From: Candidatus Gastranaerophilales bacterium
Lineage (GTDB): Bacteria > Cyanobacteriota > Vampirovibrionia > Gastranaerophilales > Gastranaerophilaceae
Direction of reading: 5' to 3'
Assembly: GCA_900769355.1 (NCBI GenBank)
Contig: CAAGGG010000077.1
Coordinates: 1-53,077 of the forward strand
DNA length: 53,077 bases
The notes below the pieces were generated by a model. The model searched no databases. It saw nothing but the letters and a program-made list of their open reading frames with translations, and had not been told where the DNA came from. Of this stretch, positions 16,365 to 23,689 are shown piece by piece (positions within the stretch are counted from its first letter, which is position 1; every line of letters begins with the position of its first letter). Position numbers and translations under genes: made by a program.

Positions 16365-17987
16365 ATGATTATCTTTGGAGAAAAACTTTTTACAAATCCT
16401 TTGAAAACGATTGTGGCATTTGACTTTGACGAGCTCAAAAAAGCTTTTAAAGAGATTGAAAAGTTGAAAAACAATTTTTATATCGTCGGATATTTACGCT
16501 ACAACGCATTTTCAAATGAAAGTTCCATTTTCCCGCTTTTGTATTTTGAAGTCTTTAACTCCTATAATATATATAAAAAACGAAATACAAAAAAATTGCT
16601 ACTAAATCCGACTCCTTGTGTAAATTTTTGTGAATATTCCAGAGCGATTAAAAAGATTAAAGAAGAAATTGCCAACGGAAACACATACGAAGTCAACTAT
16701 ACCTATGATTTTAATGTTCCGTATGATGGTGATGAGTTAGAGCTTTTTGACTTTTTGTTGAGCAAACAAAAAACGCCTTATAATTTTTATTGGAAAAACG
16801 AATATGACACTGTTTTGTCGTTTTCACCCGAACTATTTTTCACTCTGAAAGACAATCATATTGTGACAAAACCGATGAAGGGAACGGTTAAACGTGGGAA
16901 AACCCAAAGTGAAGATGAAAAACTGATTGAGTTTTTGAAAAATGATGAAAAAAATCGTGCAGAAAATGTAATGATAGTAGATTTGTTGCGTAACGATTTA
17001 GGACGAATTGCAGAGGTAGGCACTGTCAATGTTTCAAAACTTTTTGAAGTCGAAACACACAAAACCCTTCATCAAATGACCTCACAAATTGAGGCGGATT
17101 TAAGGGCTAACGTAACACTTTTTGATATTTTCAAAGCAATTTTTCCCTGCGGCTCAATTACAGGGGCTCCTAAAATCAGTACGATAAAAGTGATTTCAGA
17201 TGTTGAAAAAGGCTCTCGCGGAATTTATTGCGGTGCGATCGGAATGATTTCGCCGGAAGAAACTATATTTAGTGTGCCAATTAGGATTTTGCAAAAAAAT
17301 AATCAACAAAAAAGTTTTAAATATCGTGTTGGGGGTGCAATTGTCTGGGATTCCGACATTCAAGACGAATGGGAAGAAACTTTGACAAAAACTAAATTTT
17401 TGAATGATGAGTTTCAGATTATCGAAACAATGCACATAAAAAACGGTAAAATACTTTTTGAAAACGAACATTTTAAAAGAATGCAAAAGACTGCAACCCA
17501 TTTCGGATTTAAATTCTCTCGTCCAAAATTTGAGAATTTACAAGATGGAATGCTTCGAATTTTATTAGACAAAGACGGAAAATTTCAGACAGAACTAAAA
17601 GAGATTAAACCTTCAAAAACTTTCAAAATCGAGATTTCGCCGATTGTTCAGAATTCAAAAAATGAATTTTTATACTACAAAACAACTTATCGTCCTTGGT
17701 ATTTTGACAGTTTTCAAAAAATTAAAAATGGAGAAGTTTTTGATGAAATTTATTTTAATGAAAGAGGGGAATTGACAGAAGGAGCGCGAAGTAATATTAT
17801 TTTGCAAATCAGCGGAAAACTTTTTACACCACCTATTTGTTGCGGTTTGTTGAATGGAATTTATAGACAAAAACTTCTTGATAATGGCAAATGCGAAGAA
17901 AAAATCCTGTATAAATCTGATATTGAGCGCGCAGAAAAGATTTTTTGCGTTAACTCTGTCAGGGGAATGGTTGAGGTGAAATTATGA
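16365..17987 (+). CDS. pabB: Aminodeoxychorismate synthase component I fused to aminodeoxychorismate lyase (PabB-PabC)
   Basis: 540 residues in two parts. Residues 1-345 are the chorismate-binding PabB domain, with KPMKGTVKRG (the Lys that separates aminodeoxychorismate synthase from anthranilate synthase, which has Ala there), DLLRNDLGRIAEVGTV, FPCGSITGAPK and the C-terminal EWEETLTKTKFL. Residues about 360-540 are a class IV aminotransferase-like PabC lyase, with MHIKNGKILFENEHFKRM, ELTEGARSNI and the closing VNSVRGMVEV. Together they turn chorismate into p-aminobenzoate for folate, using ammonia from PabA. PabA follows with a 4-nt ATGA overlap. The promoter predicts a leaderless mRNA. Confidence 0.92.
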   Translation: MIIFGEKLFTNPLKTIVAFDFDELKKAFKEIEKLKNNFYIVGYLRYNAFSNESSIFPLLYFEVFNSYNIYKKRNTKKLLLNPTPCVNFCEYSRAIKKIKEEIANGNTYEVNYTYDFNVPYDGDELELFDFLLSKQKTPYNFYWKNEYDTVLSFSPELFFTLKDNHIVTKPMKGTVKRGKTQSEDEKLIEFLKNDEKNRAENVMIVDLLRNDLGRIAEVGTVNVSKLFEVETHKTLHQMTSQIEADLRANVTLFDIFKAIFPCGSITGAPKISTIKVISDVEKGSRGIYCGAIGMISPEETIFSVPIRILQKNNQQKSFKYRVGGAIVWDSDIQDEWEETLTKTKFLNDEFQIIETMHIKNGKILFENEHFKRMQKTATHFGFKFSRPKFENLQDGMLRILLDKDGKFQTELKEIKPSKTFKIEISPIVQNSKNEFLYYKTTYRPWYFDSFQKIKNGEVFDEIYFNERGELTEGARSNIILQISGKLFTPPICCGLLNGIYRQKLLDNGKCEEKILYKSDIERAEKIFCVNSVRGMVEVKL

Positions 17988-18562
17988 TTTTGATTGATAA
18001 TTACGATTCTTTCACCTATAACGTTGTTCAATATCTTGAAGAACTCGGAATTGAGCCAAAGATTTTTGAAAACGACAAAGTGACAATTGATGAATTAAAG
18101 TCACTGGATTTTGATAGTATAATAATTTCTCCTGGTGCAGGAAATCCTAATACCGCCGGAATTTCAATGGCTGTGCTTGAAGAGTTTTATAAAACTAAAA
18201 AGATTTTAGGGATTTGTCTTGGACATCAATGCATCGCAAAGTTTTTCGGTGCAAATATTACGAAATCGAAAAATCCGACTCATGGAAAAACATCAAAGAT
18301 TTTTGTTTGTAAAAACTCAAAATTGTTTAAAAATTTACCCAAAAACTTTGATGTCACAAGATATCACTCGTTAGAAGTCGAAAAATCTTCTATGCCATCG
18401 AATTTAAAAATTACAGCAGAAACTCAAGACGGCACAATTATGGCACTTGAACATGATACGTTATCGATATATGGCGTTCAGTTTCACCCAGAAGCGATTT
18501 TGACTCAATACGGACATGAGCTGTTGAGGAATTTTATTGAGATTAAACCTCTTGACAAGTAG
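17984..18562 (+). CDS. pabA: Aminodeoxychorismate synthase glutamine amidotransferase
   Basis: 192 residues, the standard class I (TrpG/PabA) glutaminase. The oxyanion segment SPGAGNPN, nucleophile Cys in GICLGHQCIAKFFG, RYHSLEV, and the His-Glu pair in VQFHPEAILTQYG are all present. It releases ammonia from glutamine for PabB. TrpG-type enzymes look the same, but the fused PabB-PabC partner directly upstream (ATGA overlap) makes the folate role clear. The stop codon TAG ends on the first base of a GTAG REP, so the gene's end and the repeat share a base. Confidence 0.92.
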   Translation: MILIDNYDSFTYNVVQYLEELGIEPKIFENDKVTIDELKSLDFDSIIISPGAGNPNTAGISMAVLEEFYKTKKILGICLGHQCIAKFFGANITKSKNPTHGKTSKIFVCKNSKLFKNLPKNFDVTRYHSLEVEKSSMPSNLKITAETQDGTIMALEHDTLSIYGVQFHPEAILTQYGHELLRNFIEIKPLDK

Positions 18563-18585
18563 TAGGTCGGCATTGCTATGCCGAC
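18562..18585 (+). repeat. 24-nt GTAG REP, RAYT flavour, copy 1
   Basis: GTAG, stem GTCGGCAT, loop TGCT, stem ATGCCGAC. Begins on the last base of the pabA stop and lies 24 nt before the transposase start. Confidence 0.9.
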
Positions 18586-18609
18586 AATTTTTATGCTAAA
18601 ATTCGCAAT

Positions 18610-19104
18610 ATGAATTATAAAAGGTTGTTTGTACCAAATACTATTATTTTTATCACTATTGTAACTAATAATAGAATTCCTATTCTAATAAAGAACTCTG
18701 CATTAATAAAACAGGCAATAAAAGAATCTAGTAAGTTTTATGATTTTAGAATAATTGCGTATATTATATTAGATGATCATATTCATCTTTTGTTAAAACC
18801 TAAAAATATTACAGAGTACCCTAAAATAATCAGAGCAATTAAATATAATTTTACTGTCGGCATAGCAATGCCGACCTACAATAAATTTTGGCAAAATAGA
18901 TATTACAAGCACACAATTAGAGATGAAAAAGATTTATACAGACATCTTGACTATATTCATTATAACTCAATGAAACATCATAATATTTCACCAAAATGTT
19001 GGAAATATTCTTCATTTTCGCACTTTGTAAAAAAAGATTGGTATGAAGAAAATTGGTACAATACGGAAGATAAGTATGGTATTAAAAATTTGAATTATGA
19101 ATAA
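18610..19104 (+). CDS. REP-associated tyrosine transposase (RAYT)
   Basis: 164 residues of the Y1/HUH transposase family (TnpA_REP). It opens with YKRLFVPNTIIFITIVTNNR and has the metal-binding HxH in ILDDHIHLLLKP (about residue 59). The stretch KFWQNRYYKHTIRDEKDLYRHLDYIHYNSMKH carries the catalytic Tyr, followed by the family's closing WKYSSFSHFVK. RAYTs nick and join single-stranded REP hairpins. The gene is bracketed by identical REPs at 18562 and 19106. A third, inverted copy sits inside it in frame (18856-18879), encoding VGIAMPTY in a segment that is variable in the family. All catalytic residues are intact, so it may still be active. Confidence 0.88.
   Translation: MNYKRLFVPNTIIFITIVTNNRIPILIKNSALIKQAIKESSKFYDFRIIAYIILDDHIHLLLKPKNITEYPKIIRAIKYNFTVGIAMPTYNKFWQNRYYKHTIRDEKDLYRHLDYIHYNSMKHHNISPKCWKYSSFSHFVKKDWYEENWYNTEDKYGIKNLNYE
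18856..18879 (-). repeat. 24-nt GTAG REP, RAYT flavour, copy 2, inside the transposase gene
   Basis: Perfect copy in inverted orientation. It is 24 nt long, so exactly eight codons, and leaves the reading frame intact. Confidence 0.9.
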
Positions 19105-19105
19105 T

Positions 19106-19129
19106 GTAGGTCGGCATTGCTATGCCGAC
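19106..19129 (+). repeat. 24-nt GTAG REP, RAYT flavour, copy 3
   Basis: Perfect copy starting two bases after the transposase stop, same orientation as copy 1, before the end of pgeF. Confidence 0.9.
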
Positions 19130-19137
19130 AACGTAAC

Positions 19138-19878
19138 TTATAACCTTATAACTGCACTATGACGGTTTGTGGTAGCATGTTCGTTTCGGTAAGAAAAGAA
19201 CAAATCGTTATTGCAAACTGTACAATATGGGCAAACGTCGATGTTTTCAGGCTTAACACCTGCTTCAATCAGTTGTTGTTTGTTGATATTTTTTAGGTCG
19301 ACAAAAATATTGCCTTGTCGGACTTCTGATAACCCTTCAAAGTTTTTTACGGTTGCTTTTAGTTGCGTTAAGACTTCTTGACCTACGTTATAGCAACAAA
19401 AAGAGATTGCAGGGCCAATTGCACATTTTAAATCAGTTGGCTCTGAACCGAATTCTTTTATCATTTTTTCAACAGTTTTTGATGCGATGCTTCCGGCAGT
19501 TCCGCGCCAACCAGCATGAGATACAGCACCGATACGGTTTTTAGAGTCAAAAATTATTACAGGAGTGCAGTCTGCAAAGTTCAAAAAAACAGCCTGTTCT
19601 TTGTTTGTCAAAATTAAACCATCAGTATCAGGGTAAGAATTTTTCCCGACTTGTGCAACTTCAATGTGCGACGTGTGAGTTTGCGACGGGTGAATAAGGT
19701 TTTGTTCGTCAATATTTAAAAACTTACAGATATCTCGTTTATTTTCTGCAACATCGTTTTCAAATTCAGGCTCTTTAGTTTTTATGACGGTTTCCCTAGT
19801 CGTAAAAAAATGGTTCAATCCATCTAATACAGAGCTTTTTAAAATTCTTTTTCCATTAATTTTTTTTAAATAAAACAT
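19138..19878 (-). CDS. pgeF: Purine nucleoside phosphorylase / polyphenol oxidase family protein PgeF (YfiH)
   Basis: About 246 residues of the Cu-oxidase_4 / YfiH family. FFTTRETV and HPSQTHTSHIEV are near the N-terminus. ADCTPVIIFDSKNRIGAVSHAGWRGTAGSI contains the Zn-binding Cys and His, and CAIGPAISFCCYNVGQEV the later cysteine pair. The family ends with CTVCNNDLFFSYRNE...NRHSAVI as here. Members cleave purine nucleosides and edit wrong muropeptide precursors. I start at 19878, because an extended -10 (TGGTATCAT) lies 6 nt upstream. The in-frame codon at 19896 would fall within that promoter. Confidence 0.88.
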   Translation of the reverse strand: MFYLKKINGKRILKSSVLDGLNHFFTTRETVIKTKEPEFENDVAENKRDICKFLNIDEQNLIHPSQTHTSHIEVAQVGKNSYPDTDGLILTNKEQAVFLNFADCTPVIIFDSKNRIGAVSHAGWRGTAGSIASKTVEKMIKEFGSEPTDLKCAIGPAISFCCYNVGQEVLTQLKATVKNFEGLSEVRQGNIFVDLKNINKQQLIEAGVKPENIDVCPYCTVCNNDLFFSYRNEHATTNRHSAVIRL

Positions 19879-19884
19879 ACAGTT

Positions 19885-19893
19885 ATGATACCA
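19885..19893 (-). promoter_or_regulatory. Extended -10 promoter of pgeF, leaderless
   Basis: TGG directly before TATCAT (19890-19885), then 6 nt to the ATG. The -35 region (TTCCCA, 17 nt away) is weak. Confidence 0.55.
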
Positions 19894-19948
19894 CAATTTC
19901 TAAAAAATGGGAATATAAAAACTCTAAAATATTAAAACATAAATTCGC

Positions 19949-20791
19949 TTAAACTAATTCGGCAGCTCTGTATGAACTTCTAACAAGCGGACCGATTTGG
20001 TAATTTTTTATGCCGACTTTTTTAGCTAATGCCTTTAATTCATCATATTCTTGCGGAGTGTAATACTTTGCGACTTCAAGGTGTTGTTTTGACGGTTGAA
20101 TATATTGCCCAATTGTGACAATATCACAACCAACATCTTTCAAGTCGACAAGAGTCTGTTCAATCTGTTTGAAGGTTTCTCCAAGTCCTATTATTAGCCC
20201 TGATTTTGTCAAAATGTCACTGTTATCTTTCACATATTTCAAAACTTCAAGAGAACAGTTGTAGTCACCCTGTGGTCGAACAGTTTTAAAAATATCCCTG
20301 ACAGCTTCAATATTATGATTAAATACATCAGGGTGCGCTTTTATAATTAAATCAAGAGATTTTTTGTCGCCTTTAAAATCCGGTGTTAGAATTTCAATTT
20401 TAGTGTCAGGACAAATTTTTCGAATTTCATAAATACAATTTGCAAAGTGTTCTGCCCCGCCATCAGGCAAATCATCACGAGTTACAGAAGTAATAACGGC
20501 ATATTTTAGCCCCAAAGCTTGAACCGCTTCTGCAACATGTTTCGGCTCTTGTGGATCTAGCGGTTTTGGTTTTGCACAAGCAATATTGCAATATTTACAA
20601 TTTCTTGTACAGTCGCCGCCCATAATCAAAAAAGTTGCGGTATTTTTTGTATAACACTCGTTTTTATTAGGACAGCGTGCATTTTCACAAACTGTATTTA
20701 GGCATTTTGTTTTTAAAATTTTTCTAACCGTACGGGTTTTGTCCGTATCAATAATCGGTCTCTTTAAATAATCTGGTAATCTTCTTTGCAT
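19949..20791 (-). CDS. lipA: Lipoyl synthase
   Basis: Radical SAM enzyme that inserts two sulfurs into octanoyl groups on E2 or GcvH. 280 residues. The auxiliary-cluster cysteines lie in CLNTVCENARCPNKNECY (residues 32-49), and the radical SAM cluster in GGDCTRNCKYCNIA (CxxxCxxC, about 58-71). YAVITSVTRDDLPDGGAEHFA and the closing SSYRAAE, whose Ser ligates the auxiliary cluster, are typical. TATAAT lies 7 nt before the ATG and there is no ribosome binding site. A dihydrolipoyl dehydrogenase gene lies about 1.4 kb upstream. Confidence 0.95.
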   Translation of the reverse strand: MQRRLPDYLKRPIIDTDKTRTVRKILKTKCLNTVCENARCPNKNECYTKNTATFLIMGGDCTRNCKYCNIACAKPKPLDPQEPKHVAEAVQALGLKYAVITSVTRDDLPDGGAEHFANCIYEIRKICPDTKIEILTPDFKGDKKSLDLIIKAHPDVFNHNIEAVRDIFKTVRPQGDYNCSLEVLKYVKDNSDILTKSGLIIGLGETFKQIEQTLVDLKDVGCDIVTIGQYIQPSKQHLEVAKYYTPQEYDELKALAKKVGIKNYQIGPLVRSSYRAAELV

Positions 20792-20798
20792 ATTTTAA

Positions 20799-20804
20799 AT
20801 TATA
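20799..20804 (-). promoter_or_regulatory. -10 box of lipA, leaderless
   Basis: TATAAT ending 7 nt before the ATG. No good -35. The divergent promoter at 20816-20844 lies just upstream. Confidence 0.5.
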
Positions 20805-20815
20805 TAGCAAAAATA

Positions 20816-20844
20816 TTGATTTTCATGACTTAAAACGCTATAAT
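20816..20844 (+). promoter_or_regulatory. Sigma70-type promoter for the gene at 20886
   Basis: TTGATT (20816-20821), 17 nt, TATAAT (20839-20844). Confidence 0.75.
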
Positions 20845-20885
20845 GTAATTAAACAAGTAAAAATGTAACAAAGGAGTAAAAATCC

Positions 20886-21128
20886 ATGAAAAAATTGATG
20901 ACAATTTTATGCCTATTATGCTTTGCAGGTTGTGCTTATGCAGAAATTTATGAAATTCCTGGTTCACGTGTAGAAACAACATCAGAAGTTCAAGTTTCTC
21001 AAGACAATACAAAGCAAGTTAGCGAAACAAAAGTAAAAAAGAAAAGAATTTTCCGTCACAGAGATCAAAATCCGACAAACTCATATTGGAATTTTGGTAA
21101 AGTTCCTTTCTGGACAGGATCTATCTAG
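20886..21128 (+). CDS. Small secreted hypothetical protein
   Basis: 80 residues. A signal peptide covers residues 1-19 (LMTILCLLCFAGCAYA), and cleavage after AYA seems more likely than lipidation. The mature part is hydrophilic (VSQDNTKQVSETKVKKKRIFRHR) and ends with an aromatic patch (SYWNFGKVPFWTGSI). Strong promoter, an AGGAG site and its own terminator show a well-defined single-gene unit. No family is recognised. It resembles in style the basic exported pair at 15797-16330. Confidence 0.7.
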   Translation: MKKLMTILCLLCFAGCAYAEIYEIPGSRVETTSEVQVSQDNTKQVSETKVKKKRIFRHRDQNPTNSYWNFGKVPFWTGSI

Positions 21129-21145
21129 AATTTAGATAAAAATAT

Positions 21146-21184
21146 TAAAAGCACTATTTCTAAAATCTGAAATAGTGCTTTTTT
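21146..21184 (+). terminator. Bidirectional intrinsic terminator
   Basis: AGCACTATTTC pairs with GAAATAGTGCT, followed by seven Ts. The other strand also has a T-rich tail, so it can serve the minus-strand gene at 21209. Confidence 0.88.
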
Positions 21185-21208
21185 AATTCATTATCTATCT
21201 TTTCTTGC

Positions 21209-22072
21209 TTATTGCAATGGTTTTGGCTTTCTAGGCAAATCTTTAAAGCTTCCTAATTTGGAATCAATTCGGGAAATAATCATTTCAATGTAAATTTTTG
21301 CTAGTCCTAAAATTGTTCCAATTTCGTCAACCGACTTATTTTTAGATGTCAATGAATTAACAATCATGCGTTCTCTGTCACTTAAACCAGAATTGAGGAT
21401 TTGCTTTGATTTGTAATCATTTTCTTCAAATGCGTTTATTCCTAAATCCATCTCTGCAATAGGGCTTCCATCTTTTTCAAGTTCACTAAGTTGAATACGA
21501 ATTGGTTTTTCAGGAGATACTGTTGGTTTAAATGCATTTCGCTTAAATTCATAAAGGAATTGACTAATTTTAAAATTTGGATTTTCTTTATTTTTGTTTG
21601 TAACATTTACAAAGTTTAAGCGTAAGTCTTGTAAACAGTCATCATAGGAGCAATTTTTTTGCATTTTGAATTTTTCTTTTGCCATTTTTTGTAAAAATGG
21701 GTCAACTGCTTGAAACGCTATATTTTTTTCTTCTAGAGTTTTTGCGGAAAAATATGTTTTGACCGCATTTAAAAATTCCTTATTTTCAGGGATTACACCT
21801 GCCAAATGGGTTCTCAAAAATCTTTGTACAGTAGTCCTAACAACTCCAAAACGTTCTGCAATTTCATTTTGAGTTACTCCGGCTTTTCTCATTGTAGCGA
21901 TTTCATTAATATTTTCATGCAATCGCGGAAATGCAGTTTTAGCAATATTTGCTTTAAACTGTTTAGGTGCATATTTGATTTCTTGATTATTAAGATGTTG
22001 AGCAGGCTTTAAGATAGAACTTTTAGCTAACTGAGAACCTTTTTCAACCATAAAATTTAAGTTAACAAGCAT
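21209..22072 (-). CDS. Sigma-factor-like protein with two helix-turn-helix parts
   Basis: 287 residues. Residues about 52-90 hold a resolvase/MerR-type HTH (IATMRKAGVTQNEIAERFGVVRTTVQRFL). A middle part (SYDDCLQDLRLNFVNVTNKNKE, about 142-165, then FKISQFLYEFKRNAF) resembles sigma70 region 2. Residues about 232-275 look like region 4 (LSDRERMIVNSLTSKNKSVDEIGTILGLAKIYIEMIISRI). It could be an alternative sigma factor or sigma-like regulator that carries an extra DNA-reading domain. An AAAGGA site supports the start. No anti-sigma factor gene is adjacent. The family assignment is by motif resemblance only. Confidence 0.6.
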   Translation of the reverse strand: MLVNLNFMVEKGSQLAKSSILKPAQHLNNQEIKYAPKQFKANIAKTAFPRLHENINEIATMRKAGVTQNEIAERFGVVRTTVQRFLRTHLAGVIPENKEFLNAVKTYFSAKTLEEKNIAFQAVDPFLQKMAKEKFKMQKNCSYDDCLQDLRLNFVNVTNKNKENPNFKISQFLYEFKRNAFKPTVSPEKPIRIQLSELEKDGSPIAEMDLGINAFEENDYKSKQILNSGLSDRERMIVNSLTSKNKSVDEIGTILGLAKIYIEMIISRIDSKLGSFKDLPRKPKPLQ

Positions 22073-22152
22073 AATAATATCCTTTCGATAGCTAAAAAAC
22101 TTATAAATATGGATTTTTGCTATATATTTAATAAAACTTTACAAGATTTACA

Positions 22153-23430
22153 TTATAGCCTAAACAAACATTCAAAAATACCTTCTGAATACGTTGGGTG
22201 AGCAAAACAAACTTTTTTCAAATCCTCAACTGTTACGTTATTTTGCATTGCGATTGTAATTTCTTGAATAAGCGAAGCAGCTTCTTTGGAAACAATATGT
22301 GCACCAACGATTTTGCCGTTTTGAGAAAGAATTTTGATAAACCCATCAGAACAGTTGTCGCAATGAGATTTGCCAAGTGCAGAAATCAGCAAATTCGATT
22401 TTTGATAACTTCCTTCTTCCAAATCTTGCTCGCGTTTTCCGACCCAAGCGATTTCAGGACAGCCATAAACCACTGATGGCACAAGATTTTCATCAAACTC
22501 AATTCCGGAAACTTCTGCAACAGCTTGTTTTATTGCAAAGTGGGCAAGTTGAATTTTTCCACACGCATCACCGATGCAAATTTCTGCGTTTTCAATAGGT
22601 TGTGGTGTTCTGCCTGTTGCCAAAAGAACAAGTTCTGGCGTCAAAACTTCGCCTGATTTTAGGGTTACGCTTCGATTTTCGACTTTTTCAACACCATTTG
22701 ATGTGTAGAATTTGATTTTCTTTGATTTGAAAATTCGTTCAACTCTTTTGGAAACCTCAATATCTGCAAGTGGCAAAAGATGTTCTGCCATCTCAACAAC
22801 CACAACTTCGACATCAAACGCTGATAATATTCTTGCCCATTCAATTCCAATCGCTCCGGAACCGATTATGACAATGTTTTTCGGTAGAGTTTTTAACTCT
22901 AAAATGTCGTCTGATGAAAGAATGAATTCATGATCAAATCGAAGTCCCTCAAAGTCACGCGGCATTGAGCCTGTTGCGGCAATAACTCTTGCACACTCAT
23001 AAATTTCTCCGTTAGCACGGATTTGCTCAATTCCTCTCTCAGACGTTGCGCTGGTGTCATTAAGTGACGGGTGAGGGGCACAAACTTCTGCCTCTGCATT
23101 AACAACGACAACACCGGCGTTTTTCAAAGAAAGTTCCAAAGATTTTCTAAGTTTTTCAACCACTTTATCTTTACGCTCAACGACTTTCGAATAGTCAAAA
23201 GAGAGATTTTCGACAGTAATTCCCAAATTTTCAGCGGATTTCATTTCTTCGTAAAGTTCTGCTGAGTGTAAAATCGCTTTTGTTGGGATACAGCCTCTAT
23301 TTAGGCAAACTCCGCCGATTTTGTCTTTTTCAAACATAACGACCGAAAGTCCTTTTGCACGTGCCTGAAAAGCTGCTGTATATCCGGCAGGTCCGCCGCC
23401 TATTATTCCTAAATCAAATTGTTGTGTCAT
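22153..23430 (-). CDS. lpdA: Dihydrolipoyl dehydrogenase, shortened
   Basis: E3 flavoprotein that reoxidises dihydrolipoyl groups with NAD+. FAD motif IIGGGPAGYTAAF (residues 8-20), redox disulfide GGVCLNRGCIPTKAI (39-53), NAD motif IIGSGAIGIEWARIL and the catalytic His-Glu in AHPTYSEG near the end. At 425 residues it is about 35 short. The segment that normally links the GR-x-P motif to the second FAD motif (A-IGD) is missing: RTPQPIENAEICIGDACG runs straight through. IGD itself is kept. It could be another disulfide oxidoreductase of the family. AAGGGG precedes the ATG. No E1/E2 genes adjoin it. Confidence 0.85.
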   Translation of the reverse strand: MTQQFDLGIIGGGPAGYTAAFQARAKGLSVVMFEKDKIGGVCLNRGCIPTKAILHSAELYEEMKSAENLGITVENLSFDYSKVVERKDKVVEKLRKSLELSLKNAGVVVVNAEAEVCAPHPSLNDTSATSERGIEQIRANGEIYECARVIAATGSMPRDFEGLRFDHEFILSSDDILELKTLPKNIVIIGSGAIGIEWARILSAFDVEVVVVEMAEHLLPLADIEVSKRVERIFKSKKIKFYTSNGVEKVENRSVTLKSGEVLTPELVLLATGRTPQPIENAEICIGDACGKIQLAHFAIKQAVAEVSGIEFDENLVPSVVYGCPEIAWVGKREQDLEEGSYQKSNLLISALGKSHCDNCSDGFIKILSQNGKIVGAHIVSKEAASLIQEITIAMQNNVTVEDLKKVCFAHPTYSEGIFECLFRL

Positions 23431-23464
23431 TTTTAACCCCTTTTTAAACTTTTTTATTCTTATT

Positions 23465-23488
23465 GGCGGGGTAGGTACCCCGCCCTAC
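23465..23488 (-). repeat. 24-nt GTAG REP, GGCGGGG flavour
   Basis: On the minus strand: GTAG, stem GGCGGGGT, loop ACCT, stem ACCCCGCC. A perfect copy. Confidence 0.85.
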
Positions 23489-23505
23489 AATAGATTTATT
23501 AATCT

Positions 23506-23537
23506 GTAACTGTCACTCCAGACTCCGATCCGGAGTC
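23506..23537 (+). repeat. 32-nt ACTCCGATCCGGAGT element, copy 2
   Basis: GTAACTGTCACTCC followed by AGACTCCGATCCGGAGTC. 20 nt before a 71-nt GATTCT element. Confidence 0.75.
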
Positions 23538-23557
23538 TATTTTAAAATTTTATAATA

Positions 23558-23628
23558 GATTCTGAATAGCAAGAAAATTTATTTTTCACTAATTGTTCAA
23601 AATAATTTTCTAAGCTTTCAGAATGACG
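23558..23628 (+). repeat. GATTCT/AGAATGACG element, 71-nt type, copy 3
   Basis: Starts GATTCTGAATAGCAAG and ends AAGCTTTCAGAATGACG. Nearly identical to the copy at 3549. Confidence 0.8.
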
Positions 23629-23649
23629 ACAATATTTTAACCGAAATGA

Positions 23650-23689
23650 CTTAGTACCCTAGTGCCTTAGTAACCTAGTAACTTACCTC
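23650..23689 (-). repeat. Octamer array in phase with the alr stop codon
   Basis: In the alr direction: GAGGTAAG (holding the real stop TAA), TTACTAGG, TTACTAAG, GCACTAGG, GTACTAAG. Each unit fits NNNN-TA(A/G)-G. Confidence 0.8.
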
